Shown here one piece after another: positions 19,067 to 27,828 of a stretch of 64,000 nt of DNA. This DNA comes from Deltaproteobacteria bacterium. GTDB taxonomy: Bacteria > Bdellovibrionota > FAC87 > UBA2466. Where the stretch lies: NCBI GenBank assembly GCA_016196825.1, contig JACPWY010000054.1, positions 30,166 to 94,165 on the forward strand, read 5' to 3'. A model generated the notes under the pieces. The model was not told where the DNA came from and ran no database searches. It worked only from the letters and a program-made list of their open reading frames with translations. The stretch's first letter is position 1; every line of letters starts with the position of its first letter. The position numbers and the translations under genes were made by a program.

Positions 19067-19151
19067 GCACCTTTATCGGGTGTTCAAGAGCGAACCTTTA
19101 CCTCAAGACTCACCCTCAAAACGTGAAGGTTGCCTTTAGGCCGTTGGTGAC

Positions 19152-19251
19152 TAAGAGCGCGTGGCAGAATTATCTCCTACTCGCTCGGCTGAAATGTCCG
19201 AGCCCTTCGTCCTCCGCGCTCACCTCCTCGACGTCCTGCCACGCGCTCTAA
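19152..19251. repeat. Palindromic element family A, short copy (A4)
   Basis: Arms agagcgcgtggcag (19154-19167) and ctgccacgcgctct (19236-19249) pair perfectly. Inside are an inner hairpin and the family core cttcgtcctccgcg with cctcctcgac. The element lies between the divergent lipoprotein and FHA genes. It is about half the length of the copy at 54223-54403. Confidence 0.7.
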
Positions 19252-19300
19252 ATCTTTCCATGTTTTCAAGAATTTCAGGGGAAATACCGATAATGGACCG

Positions 19301-20854
19301 ATGGAGTCTCAGGCACAACTTCAGCCTCGTTTGGTCATCATTGAGGGGAATGAGAAGGGGAAGATCCTCATCCTCAAGCCGGGCACCCAGACCGTGGGCC
19401 GGTCCAAGGCCGACGTGGTCCTCAATGACCCCCGCATCAGCCGCTCGCACGTTTCAATCACCTTCGACGCCGAGCAGGGTACACTCTACTTTTCGGATCT
19501 GAATAGCCTCAACGGCACTCAGGTCAACGGAGATGTAAAACCGTCTGGCCCCCTCAAGGACGGCGACCAGATTCAGCTCGGCGACACTCGACTCGATCTT
19601 CAAATTCTCTCCGTCTCACCCGAGGTGACGGCCCAAAAGCACCTCGCTGAGATGCTAAAGCCCAAGGATGCGCCCGCCCCCGTCGAACCCGACAACGACC
19701 ACACGATACAGCTGGAGCTTCCCAAACGGGCCGGCCCCTTGGCCCGACTCCCACGACCCGGCCGGCTCGCTCTCGTCGCCACACTCGCAATCGCCGCCAC
19801 CCTGCTCGTCCTTTTCACCTTTTCCGGGCCGCGACCATCGGAGATGAAGACCCAGCTCGCTCACATCTCCGATCTCATCAGGCAGGAACGCACCGACGAG
19901 GCGCTCGCCGAAACGATTCAGCTGTGCGCTCAATACCCGAATGATCCCACGCCGCAGTTTCAACTCGGTCTCCTCTACGCCAAGCTCAACAAACTGGAAC
20001 TCGCAATCGGCGCCTTCCAAAAAGCCCATCAATCTCCGCAGGCGCCCCACTCCGTCCACGCCAAACTCTTGCGGCTCTATGCGATGGGCGGCGCCAAAGA
20101 AGGAGCCACGGCCGAGATGGCCCACATCGACAAGTTGATCCAGGAGGGACCCTATGACAAAGCGACACTTGTCGATGTCGCGCTGGTCTTTCTTGACCTG
20201 AGAGAGATGCTCGGCCAATCACTCGAAAAGTCCTTCATCCTCGCGAAGGCTCTGCAAAAGGAAGTGGCGCCCCAAGATCCCATTGGCTACAAGCTGGAGG
20301 CGCAGATCCTCGCGGTGCAAGGAAAATTCCAAGAGGCCCTGCCGGCGCTCGCCAAGGCGGCCGAGCTCGCCCCCCAAGACGAGTGGCCGCTCGAAAACAC
20401 GACCTTTGCCTTTCTCAAGTTAGGCAACAGCGAAGCCACACTCGCCTCCGCGACAGAGTGGATGAAGAAGCACCCCGCCTCGTCCAAGCCGCTCCTGGTG
20501 ATGGCCTATCTCAAAATGAACTCCGGCAACTCGCTCGACGCTCTTCCCTTCGCTCAGAAAATCGTCCAGATGCAGGGCGCCAAGAAGACCGATCCGCTCT
20601 ACCCCGAGGCCCTTTCATTGATGGGCCAGATTTACGCCAAGGCCGGCCAAACGGCCGAAGCCAGCGCCTCTCTCACAGAGTCATGCACCCTGGGTTACCA
20701 GCCCGCATGCGAATACCAAAAGACATTGGGTGGATTTCAGACTCCGAGAGAGAACTCGGGAAAAGCAGACACAAGTTCCAGTCCGTTACCCACAACGAGC
20801 GCAACACAGACACCAACGGCCATCCCCGCTACAACACAATCCAAGACACCTTAG
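19301..20854 (+). CDS. FHA domain, membrane helix and TPR protein
   Basis: The 517-residue protein begins with an FHA domain (about residues 10-105). Its motifs are VGRSKADVVLNDPRISRSHVSI and LNSLNGTQVNG, the phosphothreonine-binding Gly-Arg, Ser-His and Asn-Gly positions. A single membrane helix follows (LALVATLAIAATLLVLFTF, about 150-170). Next comes a long array of TPR-like helices (for example PQFQLGLLYAKLNKLELAIGAFQKA) and a Ser/Thr/Pro-rich tail. It probably reads Ser/Thr phosphorylation in the cytoplasm and scaffolds partners in the periplasm. No kinase gene is adjacent. The ATG at 19301 follows the short palindromic element. Confidence 0.85.
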   Translation: MESQAQLQPRLVIIEGNEKGKILILKPGTQTVGRSKADVVLNDPRISRSHVSITFDAEQGTLYFSDLNSLNGTQVNGDVKPSGPLKDGDQIQLGDTRLDLQILSVSPEVTAQKHLAEMLKPKDAPAPVEPDNDHTIQLELPKRAGPLARLPRPGRLALVATLAIAATLLVLFTFSGPRPSEMKTQLAHISDLIRQERTDEALAETIQLCAQYPNDPTPQFQLGLLYAKLNKLELAIGAFQKAHQSPQAPHSVHAKLLRLYAMGGAKEGATAEMAHIDKLIQEGPYDKATLVDVALVFLDLREMLGQSLEKSFILAKALQKEVAPQDPIGYKLEAQILAVQGKFQEALPALAKAAELAPQDEWPLENTTFAFLKLGNSEATLASATEWMKKHPASSKPLLVMAYLKMNSGNSLDALPFAQKIVQMQGAKKTDPLYPEALSLMGQIYAKAGQTAEASASLTESCTLGYQPACEYQKTLGGFQTPRENSGKADTSSSPLPTTSATQTPTAIPATTQSKTP

Positions 20855-20913
20855 AATTCAGCCTTCCACGTCCGCGTCAACGCAGACGTGAACGTGAACC
20901 TATCCGTCAACGC

Positions 20914-21306
20914 TCATTTCCCAATCGGTTCCTGCATCATCACGCGGACCTTGTAGCTCGCCGTCGATTTGTAGCTCGTCTGGTCGCCCTCTTTGCTCAT
21001 GATGGGCTGACCACAGTTTACGGAGATCACCCGATTCTCCTTGTTCATTTCCCGAAAATTCTTGATCCATTCGGAACAGGCGGCCTTCCAATTCGAAAGG
21101 GCCTTCGTCTTGTCGTACTCGGGCCCGGCAAAAACATCCTCATGACCATCGATGATTTCATAACGCGTACAATCCTTCCGGGCGCTCCCCTTCTGGATCG
21201 TGATATTCGTTTCCTCACTGGTCGACGGGATATCCTCCACCTTCACCGAGCTCTTTTCCGCTAATGCCATCACCGAAATCAAAAGCCAAATCGATACAAA
21301 TCTCAT
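20914..21306 (-). CDS. Small exported protein of unknown function
   Basis: The 130-residue product has a signal peptide (MRFVSIWLLISVMALA) and a mature part with three cysteines (DCTRYEI, ACSEWIKNF, NCGQPIM), in a pattern typical of a small disulfide-stabilised domain. CTGGAGGTTG precedes the ATG at 21306 at good spacing. No homologue is recognised. It converges with the FHA gene and lies 35 bases past the end of the HD-GYP gene, with which it could be co-transcribed. Confidence 0.75.
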   Translation of the reverse strand: MRFVSIWLLISVMALAEKSSVKVEDIPSTSEETNITIQKGSARKDCTRYEIIDGHEDVFAGPEYDKTKALSNWKAACSEWIKNFREMNKENRVISVNCGQPIMSKEGDQTSYKSTASYKVRVMMQEPIGK

Positions 21307-21341
21307 AACAACCTCCAGGGATCTATTCAGGCGAGAGACTA

Positions 21342-22343
21342 CTACCCTGCCTTCTTAATCGCAAAACCCGGCGCGCAGGGGTCGGTCCCCTTGGCCACTT
21401 CGACGTCTTGCTTGGTGGGGATCCTCTTCTCGAAGTAGCGGAAGATGGTGGGATCAAACTTTCCAGGAGACATCTTGAGCATGACATCAAGGGCCAGATC
21501 CGCCGTCATGGCCTCTTTGTACGATCGTTTCGTCGTGAGAGCGTCAAAGACATCCGCGATCGCCGCAATTCGGCTCAACTGCGATATGTTTTCCTCTGTC
21601 AGGCCCCGCGGATAGCCGGTGCCATCGAGATGTTCATGATGCTCATGCACCACCCGCTTCGCCTCCTCGGAGACGTTAGCCACACCCTTCAGAAGCTCGA
21701 TGCCATGGCTAGGGTGCCGCTTCATCTCAGCCCATTCGCTCTCGTCAAGCTTGCCAGGTTTATTGATGATCTTGTCGTCGACCATTTTCTTTCCGAGGTC
21801 GTGGAGAAGCCCCCCGAGCCCGGCTGTCATCAACAGGTTCTTATCGTCCCCCACCACACGCTTGGCGATGCTGATCGAATACACCGACACATTCACGCAG
21901 TGGTTGTAGGTGTAGTAGTCATGGTTCGACAAGCCCATCAACCGCACGGCCGCCGAGATATCGCTCGATATGAAATTCACCATGTCTTCGACGAGACCCT
22001 TGCTGTCCTCAGCCAGGCGCCCGACATTTGGCTGCGTAAAAAGATCGGTGATGTGATTGAAGGCAGACTCCTTGATGTAGCGCCCACGCTGATCGGCCGA
22101 AAGGGTGTCTTGCTGGACCGACTGCTTGAGGAAGGCCCGGTACTGATCCCGATGCTCCTCGCTGATATAGAAAGCCTTGAGCCCTTTTTGGATAAGCGAG
22201 TCGAGGCGATCCAGCGTGAGGACATCCTTTTCCCGCTTAAAAACGACGTAATTCCCCGCTACCAAGAGAGCGACATCAAAAGGGAGTGGCCGGTCAACCG
22301 GGACACTTTGAATGCGAACCGCGAAATAGGATGAAGCCGACAT
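21342..22343 (-). CDS. HD-GYP domain phosphodiesterase (c-di-GMP hydrolase family)
   Basis: The 333-residue protein has an N-terminal domain of about 120 residues, probably of the type often found before HD-GYP domains. A complete HD-GYP domain follows: HDLGK at 181-185, HHEHLDGTGYP at 235-245, and the downstream IAAIADVFDALTTKR. All metal-binding His and Asp positions and the GYP residues are present, so c-di-GMP hydrolysis to GMP or pGpG is likely. There is no membrane segment or receiver domain, which suggests a cytoplasmic enzyme. The ATG is at 22343. Confidence 0.92.
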   Translation of the reverse strand: MSASSYFAVRIQSVPVDRPLPFDVALLVAGNYVVFKREKDVLTLDRLDSLIQKGLKAFYISEEHRDQYRAFLKQSVQQDTLSADQRGRYIKESAFNHITDLFTQPNVGRLAEDSKGLVEDMVNFISSDISAAVRLMGLSNHDYYTYNHCVNVSVYSISIAKRVVGDDKNLLMTAGLGGLLHDLGKKMVDDKIINKPGKLDESEWAEMKRHPSHGIELLKGVANVSEEAKRVVHEHHEHLDGTGYPRGLTEENISQLSRIAAIADVFDALTTKRSYKEAMTADLALDVMLKMSPGKFDPTIFRYFEKRIPTKQDVEVAKGTDPCAPGFAIKKAG

Positions 22344-22471
22344 ACTCCCCCGCGAACTCTCTGATTCTTTTTCGGCATTTTTGACCCAGCGCTTTAGCGG
22401 AAAACGCCTTGGGTCAGTGGGTCGCCGTGCAGAATTTGATGTTGAGAGGGGAGTGACCCCCCGATCGCGAT

Positions 22472-22873
22472 CTATTTTCTGGGTTTAACAGCGTGGCTCT
22501 TGTCATCGTCACCGAGGAAGGTTGATTCCGTGTGAGGACGAAGCGGTCCGTCACTGGAACTCTCAACTGCCTCATGCGTGACCTCAACTTTCACCGTCGC
22601 ATAGGTGTGCGCGCGAAGGGCTGGATTGCCATACTTCACGAGCTCAAATCTCCTGGTTGTGACACCAGTGGACTTGAGCTTGAGTGTCGCCGCGGTGTCG
22701 GACCCCTGCAGACCCTGAAATCCGTCCATTGAGACCGACACGCGCACAGAAGGGCCTTCACCGCAGTAGTGGACCACAATATTCTCAAAGCTGTCCTTCT
22801 TGATCTCTATCGTCTTATTCCCAAGAGTGACGGAAATGGAGTGATGCTGATTGGTGAGAACGGGCCTATCCAC
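22472..22873 (-). CDS. Unknown beta-rich protein, N-terminus unresolved
   Basis: The frame is open from 23044 to 22472. The part below about 22890 looks coding, with a beta-rich pattern (HSISVTLGNKTIEIKKDSF, PSVRVSVSMDGFQGL, ATVKVEVTHEAV) and GC-rich third positions. There is no ATG in the upstream half. A GTG at 22873 is used here as a provisional start, and a GTG at 23044 is the outer limit. The upper part lies antisense, codon for codon, to the Cys-rich gene on the plus strand, so one frame there is a mirror of the other. It may also be a 5'-truncated gene. Confidence 0.5.
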   Translation of the reverse strand: MDRPVLTNQHHSISVTLGNKTIEIKKDSFENIVVHYCGEGPSVRVSVSMDGFQGLQGSDTAATLKLKSTGVTTRRFELVKYGNPALRAHTYATVKVEVTHEAVESSSDGPLRPHTESTFLGDDDKSHAVKPRK

Positions 22874-23605
22874 CTTCCCGGAAATCTTGATGACCTTGCG
22901 GTCGGAGGCACCTTTTTCACAAAGATCATAGTCAACGCGTTGAACTCTCTTTTCGAATTTGATCCGGATCTCAAGGCCAAGGCCCAGCAGATAGAACAGA
23001 AATACTATTTCTTGGGGTACGCTCGGTATTGCTGGCAAAGACACTGCGGAATGAATGGGTACCCGATATCAAACTACAACACCAACATGTGTGGTATGGC
23101 CGACCCTTACAATCACCTCACACAAGACCTTCATCAATTGGCCTGTGAGGAGCCCTGCGGACGCGACAACCAGCCCATGTGCAACGCCACTGAGCCGAAG
23201 GGCTGCTTTAGCGGCTCCTTGTGCAGCTCGGATGGTTGGTGCCATTCCGACTGCGGAACCCAGATTGGTAAGCCCTGCTGCATTGTCACAAATGGAGTCG
23301 CCGGCGGCTGCGGCGATCCCGCCAACTTTCCTGGCAATGGCAGCTGCTCCGTCGGAAAGTGTGGACCAGGCGTGGGAGCGGTTTGCAATCCGCTACCCGC
23401 CTATCCGATGCCTTACCAGTTACCCTTACCAGTCCCGCCGTCCTCTCTCACGGGGACTCCCCCAACTTCATCGGCACCCCCACCAACCTTTAATGGCCCT
23501 TACGCACCCTCGTACTATGCTCCACCTCTACCAGCACCGCCAACGGAACCTAATCCAATGATGGCACCAACCCCCGCGGAAGACGGCGCCTCATCCAGTG
23601 AGTAA
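22844..23605 (+). CDS. Cys-rich protein with Pro-rich tail, start unresolved
   Basis: The region from about 22940 onward is convincingly coding. It has about 20 cysteines (CGMADP, CEEPCGRD, CSSDGWCHSDCG, PCCIVTNG, GGCGDP) and a Pro/Ala/Thr-rich tail. It fits the exported Cys-rich set of this window, but no signal peptide is visible. The ATG at 22844 with GGAG just upstream is used here. GTG 22769 and TTG 22940 are alternatives. The first 100 or so bases lie antisense to the minus-strand gene, and third-position base use there favours the other strand, so the true start may be nearer 22940. Confidence 0.55.
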   Translation: MLIGENGPIHLPGNLDDLAVGGTFFTKIIVNALNSLFEFDPDLKAKAQQIEQKYYFLGYARYCWQRHCGMNGYPISNYNTNMCGMADPYNHLTQDLHQLACEEPCGRDNQPMCNATEPKGCFSGSLCSSDGWCHSDCGTQIGKPCCIVTNGVAGGCGDPANFPGNGSCSVGKCGPGVGAVCNPLPAYPMPYQLPLPVPPSSLTGTPPTSSAPPPTFNGPYAPSYYAPPLPAPPTEPNPMMAPTPAEDGASSSE

Positions 23606-23634
23606 AGCTTGGAGCGACCCAAATCGACCGTCCC

Positions 23635-25017
23635 TTAGAACATCGACGGGAGAGGCAGCACGAGCAGATCCTGATCGAGCCGCGCCGGCGGCAAGATCAT
23701 CGCCCGTGTGTCCTTGACCTCTTTGATGGCCTTCTGGATCGCGGCGGTGATCGACATCTCTTTGGAGAGCTCGCCCGCCCGCACCGCACGCGCGATGTTT
23801 ACGATACCGCCCGAGGAGACCTTTCCCTTGAGAAAGGGCTTCACGTCGACCGTGCCCACGATAATCTGCTTAATGCCAGCCGGGTTGAGAGTAGGGTTCG
23901 CATCCTTCACAACGCCACCTACGCGAGTGACGTAGGGGGTCGCCATGCTGGTGCCGCTCATCGGAAGGTGATCGTCACCAGGAATCGACGAGAGAATCGC
24001 CACTCCAGGCGCCGCCACATCAACCGATGTCGCACCGTAGTTCGAGAAAGTCGCAAGCGACGCGAAATCCAGTGAAGCCGCCACCGAAATCACGTTGTCC
24101 GCCTTAATGTTGGCCGGAGCCGCCGGAAGCACATCGTTATCAGTGCCGTCATTGCCAGCGGCAAAGACGAACAGCGTATCTTTCGCAGCACCCGGGAAGG
24201 TCTCCATCGCCTTCACCATCGCGTTCACAAAAAAGATGGAGTAGGTCTTGGTCTCTTCATCACTGGGATCGCGGCCAAGAAGCTGCTTCAGAACCTGTTT
24301 AATCACCGGTATCACCGCGTTAACGCTCGCGCCGAATGAACCGTTCGCCACATGAGAGTGGGTCGCGGCCACATATTTACCAACCACCTCAAGCATTTGA
24401 GCCTGCCGCTGGGCCAGCAGAGTCAGAAAGAGCTCGACGAGTGGATTCGACTCGCCCGACGTCAGATCCTCGCCAGGGTCCTCCGCCACAGCCTTCTTGT
24501 GTTTGGCGAGAAAGGCCCGGGCGTCATTGATCAGGCCGCCCTGTTCCGTCGGGATCAACTTCATCGCGACCACCCTTGAGCTCTCAGCATCGCGAGTTGC
24601 GATGCCCGAGACGTGAGTGCCGTGAACAAAGTTCCCGAACTTTCCAAGCTCCTTCAAGAACTCCTGGTCCTCTTTCTTGCTTTTGTACCAGGCCTTCTCT
24701 TCACTCGTCGCCGTGCCCTTCAGAACTTTCGTCTGCACCAAAAAAATCTTTGTGCAATCGGGAGAAAAGGTGCCGAGATACTTGTAATCGATCACCTCAT
24801 TGTTCTGTTCGGCAAAGTTCCAGCCGTGCAGATCGTCAACATACTTGGTCCCATCGACGTCAACCGTCTGGACCGGATTGGCCTCGTTCACCCACATGTG
24901 GGTGGCCAGATCTTGGTGTTTGTAATCGACCCCTGAATCCACAACCGCAATACTAGCCGCAAAGGCCGATGAAGAAACTGCTAACGCCAATGATAAGAGA
25001 CGCGAAACTAACCCCAT
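23635..25017 (-). CDS. Secreted subtilisin-like serine protease (S8 family)
   Basis: The 460-residue product has a signal peptide (MGLVSRLLSLALAVSSSAFA) and an S8 domain that begins directly after it, without an obvious propeptide. The catalytic triad is complete: Asp27 in AVVDSGVD, His132 in HGTHVSG and Ser357 in SGTSMATP, with the oxyanion Asn in FAAGNDG. An insertion of about 100 residues between the His and Asn blocks is longer than in subtilisin. The tail is helical with a short hydrophobic end. The ATG at 25017 is preferred over a TTG four codons upstream. The substrate is unknown. Confidence 0.9.
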   Translation of the reverse strand: MGLVSRLLSLALAVSSSAFAASIAVVDSGVDYKHQDLATHMWVNEANPVQTVDVDGTKYVDDLHGWNFAEQNNEVIDYKYLGTFSPDCTKIFLVQTKVLKGTATSEEKAWYKSKKEDQEFLKELGKFGNFVHGTHVSGIATRDAESSRVVAMKLIPTEQGGLINDARAFLAKHKKAVAEDPGEDLTSGESNPLVELFLTLLAQRQAQMLEVVGKYVAATHSHVANGSFGASVNAVIPVIKQVLKQLLGRDPSDEETKTYSIFFVNAMVKAMETFPGAAKDTLFVFAAGNDGTDNDVLPAAPANIKADNVISVAASLDFASLATFSNYGATSVDVAAPGVAILSSIPGDDHLPMSGTSMATPYVTRVGGVVKDANPTLNPAGIKQIIVGTVDVKPFLKGKVSSGGIVNIARAVRAGELSKEMSITAAIQKAIKEVKDTRAMILPPARLDQDLLVLPLPSMF

Positions 25018-25148
25018 ATAGACCCCCAAAGGAAATAATCCGCGAACTACTCACTAATTATTGGAAAAGAGGAAACGCACCACTGTCAGGATATTGACAC
25101 CGGATTTCGATTTAACAAACAAAAAACACAGGCTCGCCAATGCGCCGT

Positions 25149-25175
25149 TATCGGGTGTTCACGCAATACCCGATA
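25149..25175. promoter_or_regulatory. Hairpin between divergent subtilase and HAD genes
   Basis: Arms tatcgggt (25149-25156) and acccgata (25168-25175) pair perfectly around an 11-base loop. This lies in the shared upstream region of two divergent genes. It could be an operator or an RNA hairpin in the leader of the eut operon. No protein is known to bind it. Confidence 0.4.
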
Positions 25176-25258
25176 CTTGAGAAGGGGACTTGTTTTTGAG
25201 GATGCAACGCGCCATGAGTAGAATGCACATTTAGCCGAAAGTATGGAGACAGGTAACT

Positions 25259-26350
25259 ATGAGAGAAACCGCATTCGTCCTAGCCGCACTCTTCGCAGCA
25301 TGCGCAGAAGCAACGCCGCGTCAAATTCAGAAATTCAATTTCGACTTTGATGACAACGTCTTCTCAACAAAGGCCCAGATCTACCTCTCTCATAAAACAA
25401 CTCACCAGGAGACCCCGGTCTCCACCGCCAAATGGGCAGAGGTTCGCCAGTTGTTTGGAAAACCGGGACAATGGTTCGAATTCGAACTCCTCCCCACCGG
25501 GCTCCGCGATTTCAATGACAAGGGACCAAGGGGAACCGACCTTTTTGAAAGTCAGGTTCAGTCGGCGCTCGACGATGCGCTTTGGAACTGGAAGGCGAAA
25601 AGCTGGGGAGCCCTGATCGACGCAATGCACAACCCCGAGAAACTCGAACACACCGCCTTTATCACGGCCCGGATGCATTCCCCCGAAGGAATGATGAAGG
25701 GCTTTGAGCTCTTAAGACGCAGAAGGCTTATTGAGAATGTCCCCCGCATCGACACCCTCTATATCGTCGGCTGGGACGGCTTTGAACCCCAGATGAAAAA
25801 GCTCCTCGAGGGCCAGGCGAAGACCGTTGCACAAAGGACAGACGAGCCGGTTAAGAAGACAGAGGAGATCCCCGCCGATTCCGCCGGGCGAAAGGCGATC
25901 GTTATGAAATACCTCCTCGACGCGCTACAGGAGACCCCTCTTCCAGTGGGCGCCAAACCGATCACCGACCGCGAGGGCACCGCGAAGGAGCCGCTTCAAC
26001 TCTGGGGCTTTTCCGACGATGATTTTGGCAATTACATGACCGCCTACTGTGTGCTTTCCCAGGAGGTCGCCGAGAAAAAGTGGCCGCACGTGAAGATCAT
26101 CTTGTTCTACAGCGGCAAGCTCGGCCCAATGGAAGTTCCCCGGGACGAGGCCTGCGCCAAGCGCTATGGCCCGATTCCGAAAAAGAAAACTGGGGCGCGT
26201 CGGACGAAATCAAAGGCTGGTGGCCCGTTGCCGACCGAGGTCTCCGAGGAAGAGTACTCTCAGCTGAGTCTCGTCATCAGACCGGATGGCCGCCCCCGCC
26301 AGCTTCTTCCCGAAGAAGGGACTTACATGGGGGCCAGCGTACCGCGATGA
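25259..26350 (+). CDS. Exported HAD-like phosphatase-type protein
   Basis: The 363-residue product has a short signal peptide (MRETAFVLAALFAACAEA). The mature part starts with FNFDFDDNVFST, a HAD motif I (DxDxN/T), followed by FITARMHSPEGM (motif II region) and LWGFSDDDFGN (an acidic motif IV candidate). This suggests a metal-dependent hydrolase outside the cytoplasm. A basic Lys/Arg-rich segment near residue 305 is unusual. Its stop overlaps the next start (ATGA), and the next genes are DHH-like, eutA and eutBC. A role in freeing ethanolamine from a phosphoester is attractive but inferred from context only. Confidence 0.7.
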   Translation: MRETAFVLAALFAACAEATPRQIQKFNFDFDDNVFSTKAQIYLSHKTTHQETPVSTAKWAEVRQLFGKPGQWFEFELLPTGLRDFNDKGPRGTDLFESQVQSALDDALWNWKAKSWGALIDAMHNPEKLEHTAFITARMHSPEGMMKGFELLRRRRLIENVPRIDTLYIVGWDGFEPQMKKLLEGQAKTVAQRTDEPVKKTEEIPADSAGRKAIVMKYLLDALQETPLPVGAKPITDREGTAKEPLQLWGFSDDDFGNYMTAYCVLSQEVAEKKWPHVKIILFYSGKLGPMEVPRDEACAKRYGPIPKKKTGARRTKSKAGGPLPTEVSEEEYSQLSLVIRPDGRPRQLLPEEGTYMGASVPR

Positions 26351-27828
26351 CATCAACGCGTATCAGGCTAGGGCCCATCTTGAAGTATTCATCGTCGAGA
26401 TGCGCCCTCATTCTTGGCATCCTGACCTCCGGGGCGCTGGCCCAAACTTATCGCGTCGAGACCGCGTCACTGTGGCGAGCTCGCGCCGCGACCGCCGTTC
26501 AAAATACCGATCGTTTTTTTTCTGGCCGACAGGCCTCGCCCGAGACCTACCGCCAAAAGCTTTCCGACGAGCTCGTCCGCCTGCGCGGCGCCAAGGCGAA
26601 ACCCTCCGAAACGATCCTCTTTCTCGACACCCCCGTCACCGATGCTTCGGGGGGCTCACTCAACCGGCCCGGTGTAACACTCGTCATTGATCATCATGGC
26701 CTCTACTATCCAGAAGCCCCGCTGGACAATACTGTCTTTCAACTCCTCGCGCGTTTAAGGCAGTCAATGGCCCAATCGCCCACCGCCACGGAGGCTGTCC
26801 TCAAGCGTTTCCGTTTTGAACTTTTCGGCGATGCTGAAGTTGTCACCTTCATCACCGACAATCTCGGCGATGCCGCCGAGACGATTGCGGTGGCCCGCTC
26901 CCCTGCGATCCAACAACGTCTCGTGACACACCCCGAGTGGATCACCCTTCTGGAAGAATCGGGGCGCTACACTGATTTCTATGTTTTCCGCGGCGACCTT
27001 TACGAACACAGTCACACCGGCGAGGCCAATCGACGCGCGATCCTTCTCTCCAAAGCGATCATGCAGAACCACCAACGCCTCCTGCGCGAAGCCGGCGTGC
27101 TCTATGGCGATAGACTCGAGTTTCTCTCAAACCCTGACGCCCAGGCTCGACTCTTAAGAACGGCGACCGATGAATCGGAGGCCCTTCTTCTTGAGGCCCT
27201 GTCGCCGAATTTCTCGACCGTGAAGCCCGGGCGAATTGGCGCCCTGGCCGCTGATTTCGAAAAACAAAGGGGTGGCCCGCATCTGATCGCCGAAAAATCC
27301 TTGTCGACCTCCTATGCCCAGGCCCGGCAGAGTCGAAAGATTTTCCTCGATTCTCTCAGGTCCGATCTGAGCCTGTTGCTCACGCCCAACCTCGTGGCCG
27401 ATGCGGAAGGGGCCATCATTCGCTACACCTATGCTCACCAACCCGTGAGCACGCACAATCAATTCGCCGATTGGTCCGCGAGCGGGCTTGCCAATGAATT
27501 TGAACCGGGTGGCTTTCGCCCGATCCAGGTTGAGATCTCAGGAAAGACTCCGACCGAGACCGGGCGCCCTGTGATCATCTCCAAAGCAGGAGACCAGGAC
27601 GTTGATCTGAAGCCTCTCGCGGTGGCGCTCAACCAAAAGGCCGCCGAAAAACGACGGAACCTCGGGCGTGCGATCGCAGACGAGCGCCCGCCCGAATTCA
27701 CCTCACGCGGCCACGAGCTGGTCTTCAGCTTTGGCGGTCACTCCCTCACCCGCGCCGAAATCACGTCGGTGATTGGCCTCACCCTCTCCCGCCTCGGCGC
27801 CCAAATCGTTCCCATGGTCGGCAATTGA
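26347..27828 (+). CDS. Exported DHH-like protein of the eut operon
   Basis: The 493-residue protein starts at an ATG overlapping the HAD gene by four bases and has a hydrophobic export signal ending near SGALAQ. The central part reads ETILFLDTPVTDASGG, VTLVIDHHG and VVTFITDNLGDAAE. These resemble Asp-rich metal sites of DHH phosphoesterases, including the DHH triplet itself. A DHHA1-like C-terminal domain is not evident. An exported DHH protein would be unusual. The frame stays open upstream to 26080, but that part overlaps the HAD gene. Its stop TGA shares a base with the eutA ATG. Confidence 0.6.
   Translation: MTSTRIRLGPILKYSSSRCALILGILTSGALAQTYRVETASLWRARAATAVQNTDRFFSGRQASPETYRQKLSDELVRLRGAKAKPSETILFLDTPVTDASGGSLNRPGVTLVIDHHGLYYPEAPLDNTVFQLLARLRQSMAQSPTATEAVLKRFRFELFGDAEVVTFITDNLGDAAETIAVARSPAIQQRLVTHPEWITLLEESGRYTDFYVFRGDLYEHSHTGEANRRAILLSKAIMQNHQRLLREAGVLYGDRLEFLSNPDAQARLLRTATDESEALLLEALSPNFSTVKPGRIGALAADFEKQRGGPHLIAEKSLSTSYAQARQSRKIFLDSLRSDLSLLLTPNLVADAEGAIIRYTYAHQPVSTHNQFADWSASGLANEFEPGGFRPIQVEISGKTPTETGRPVIISKAGDQDVDLKPLAVALNQKAAEKRRNLGRAIADERPPEFTSRGHELVFSFGGHSLTRAEITSVIGLTLSRLGAQIVPMVGN

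Noticed and set aside
19073..19086. Word ttatcgggtgttca shared with 25148-25161
   Set aside because: A 14-base match between two sites is expected by chance in a window this size; no third copy was seen.
20855..20913. Rho-independent terminator between the FHA gene and the small exported gene
   Set aside because: A short hairpin (cacgtc with gacgtg) exists but lacks a U run on either strand.
22382..22416. Terminator hairpin upstream of the HD-GYP gene
   Set aside because: The tgaccca/tgggtca arms pair, but the flanks lack T-runs in the needed orientation.
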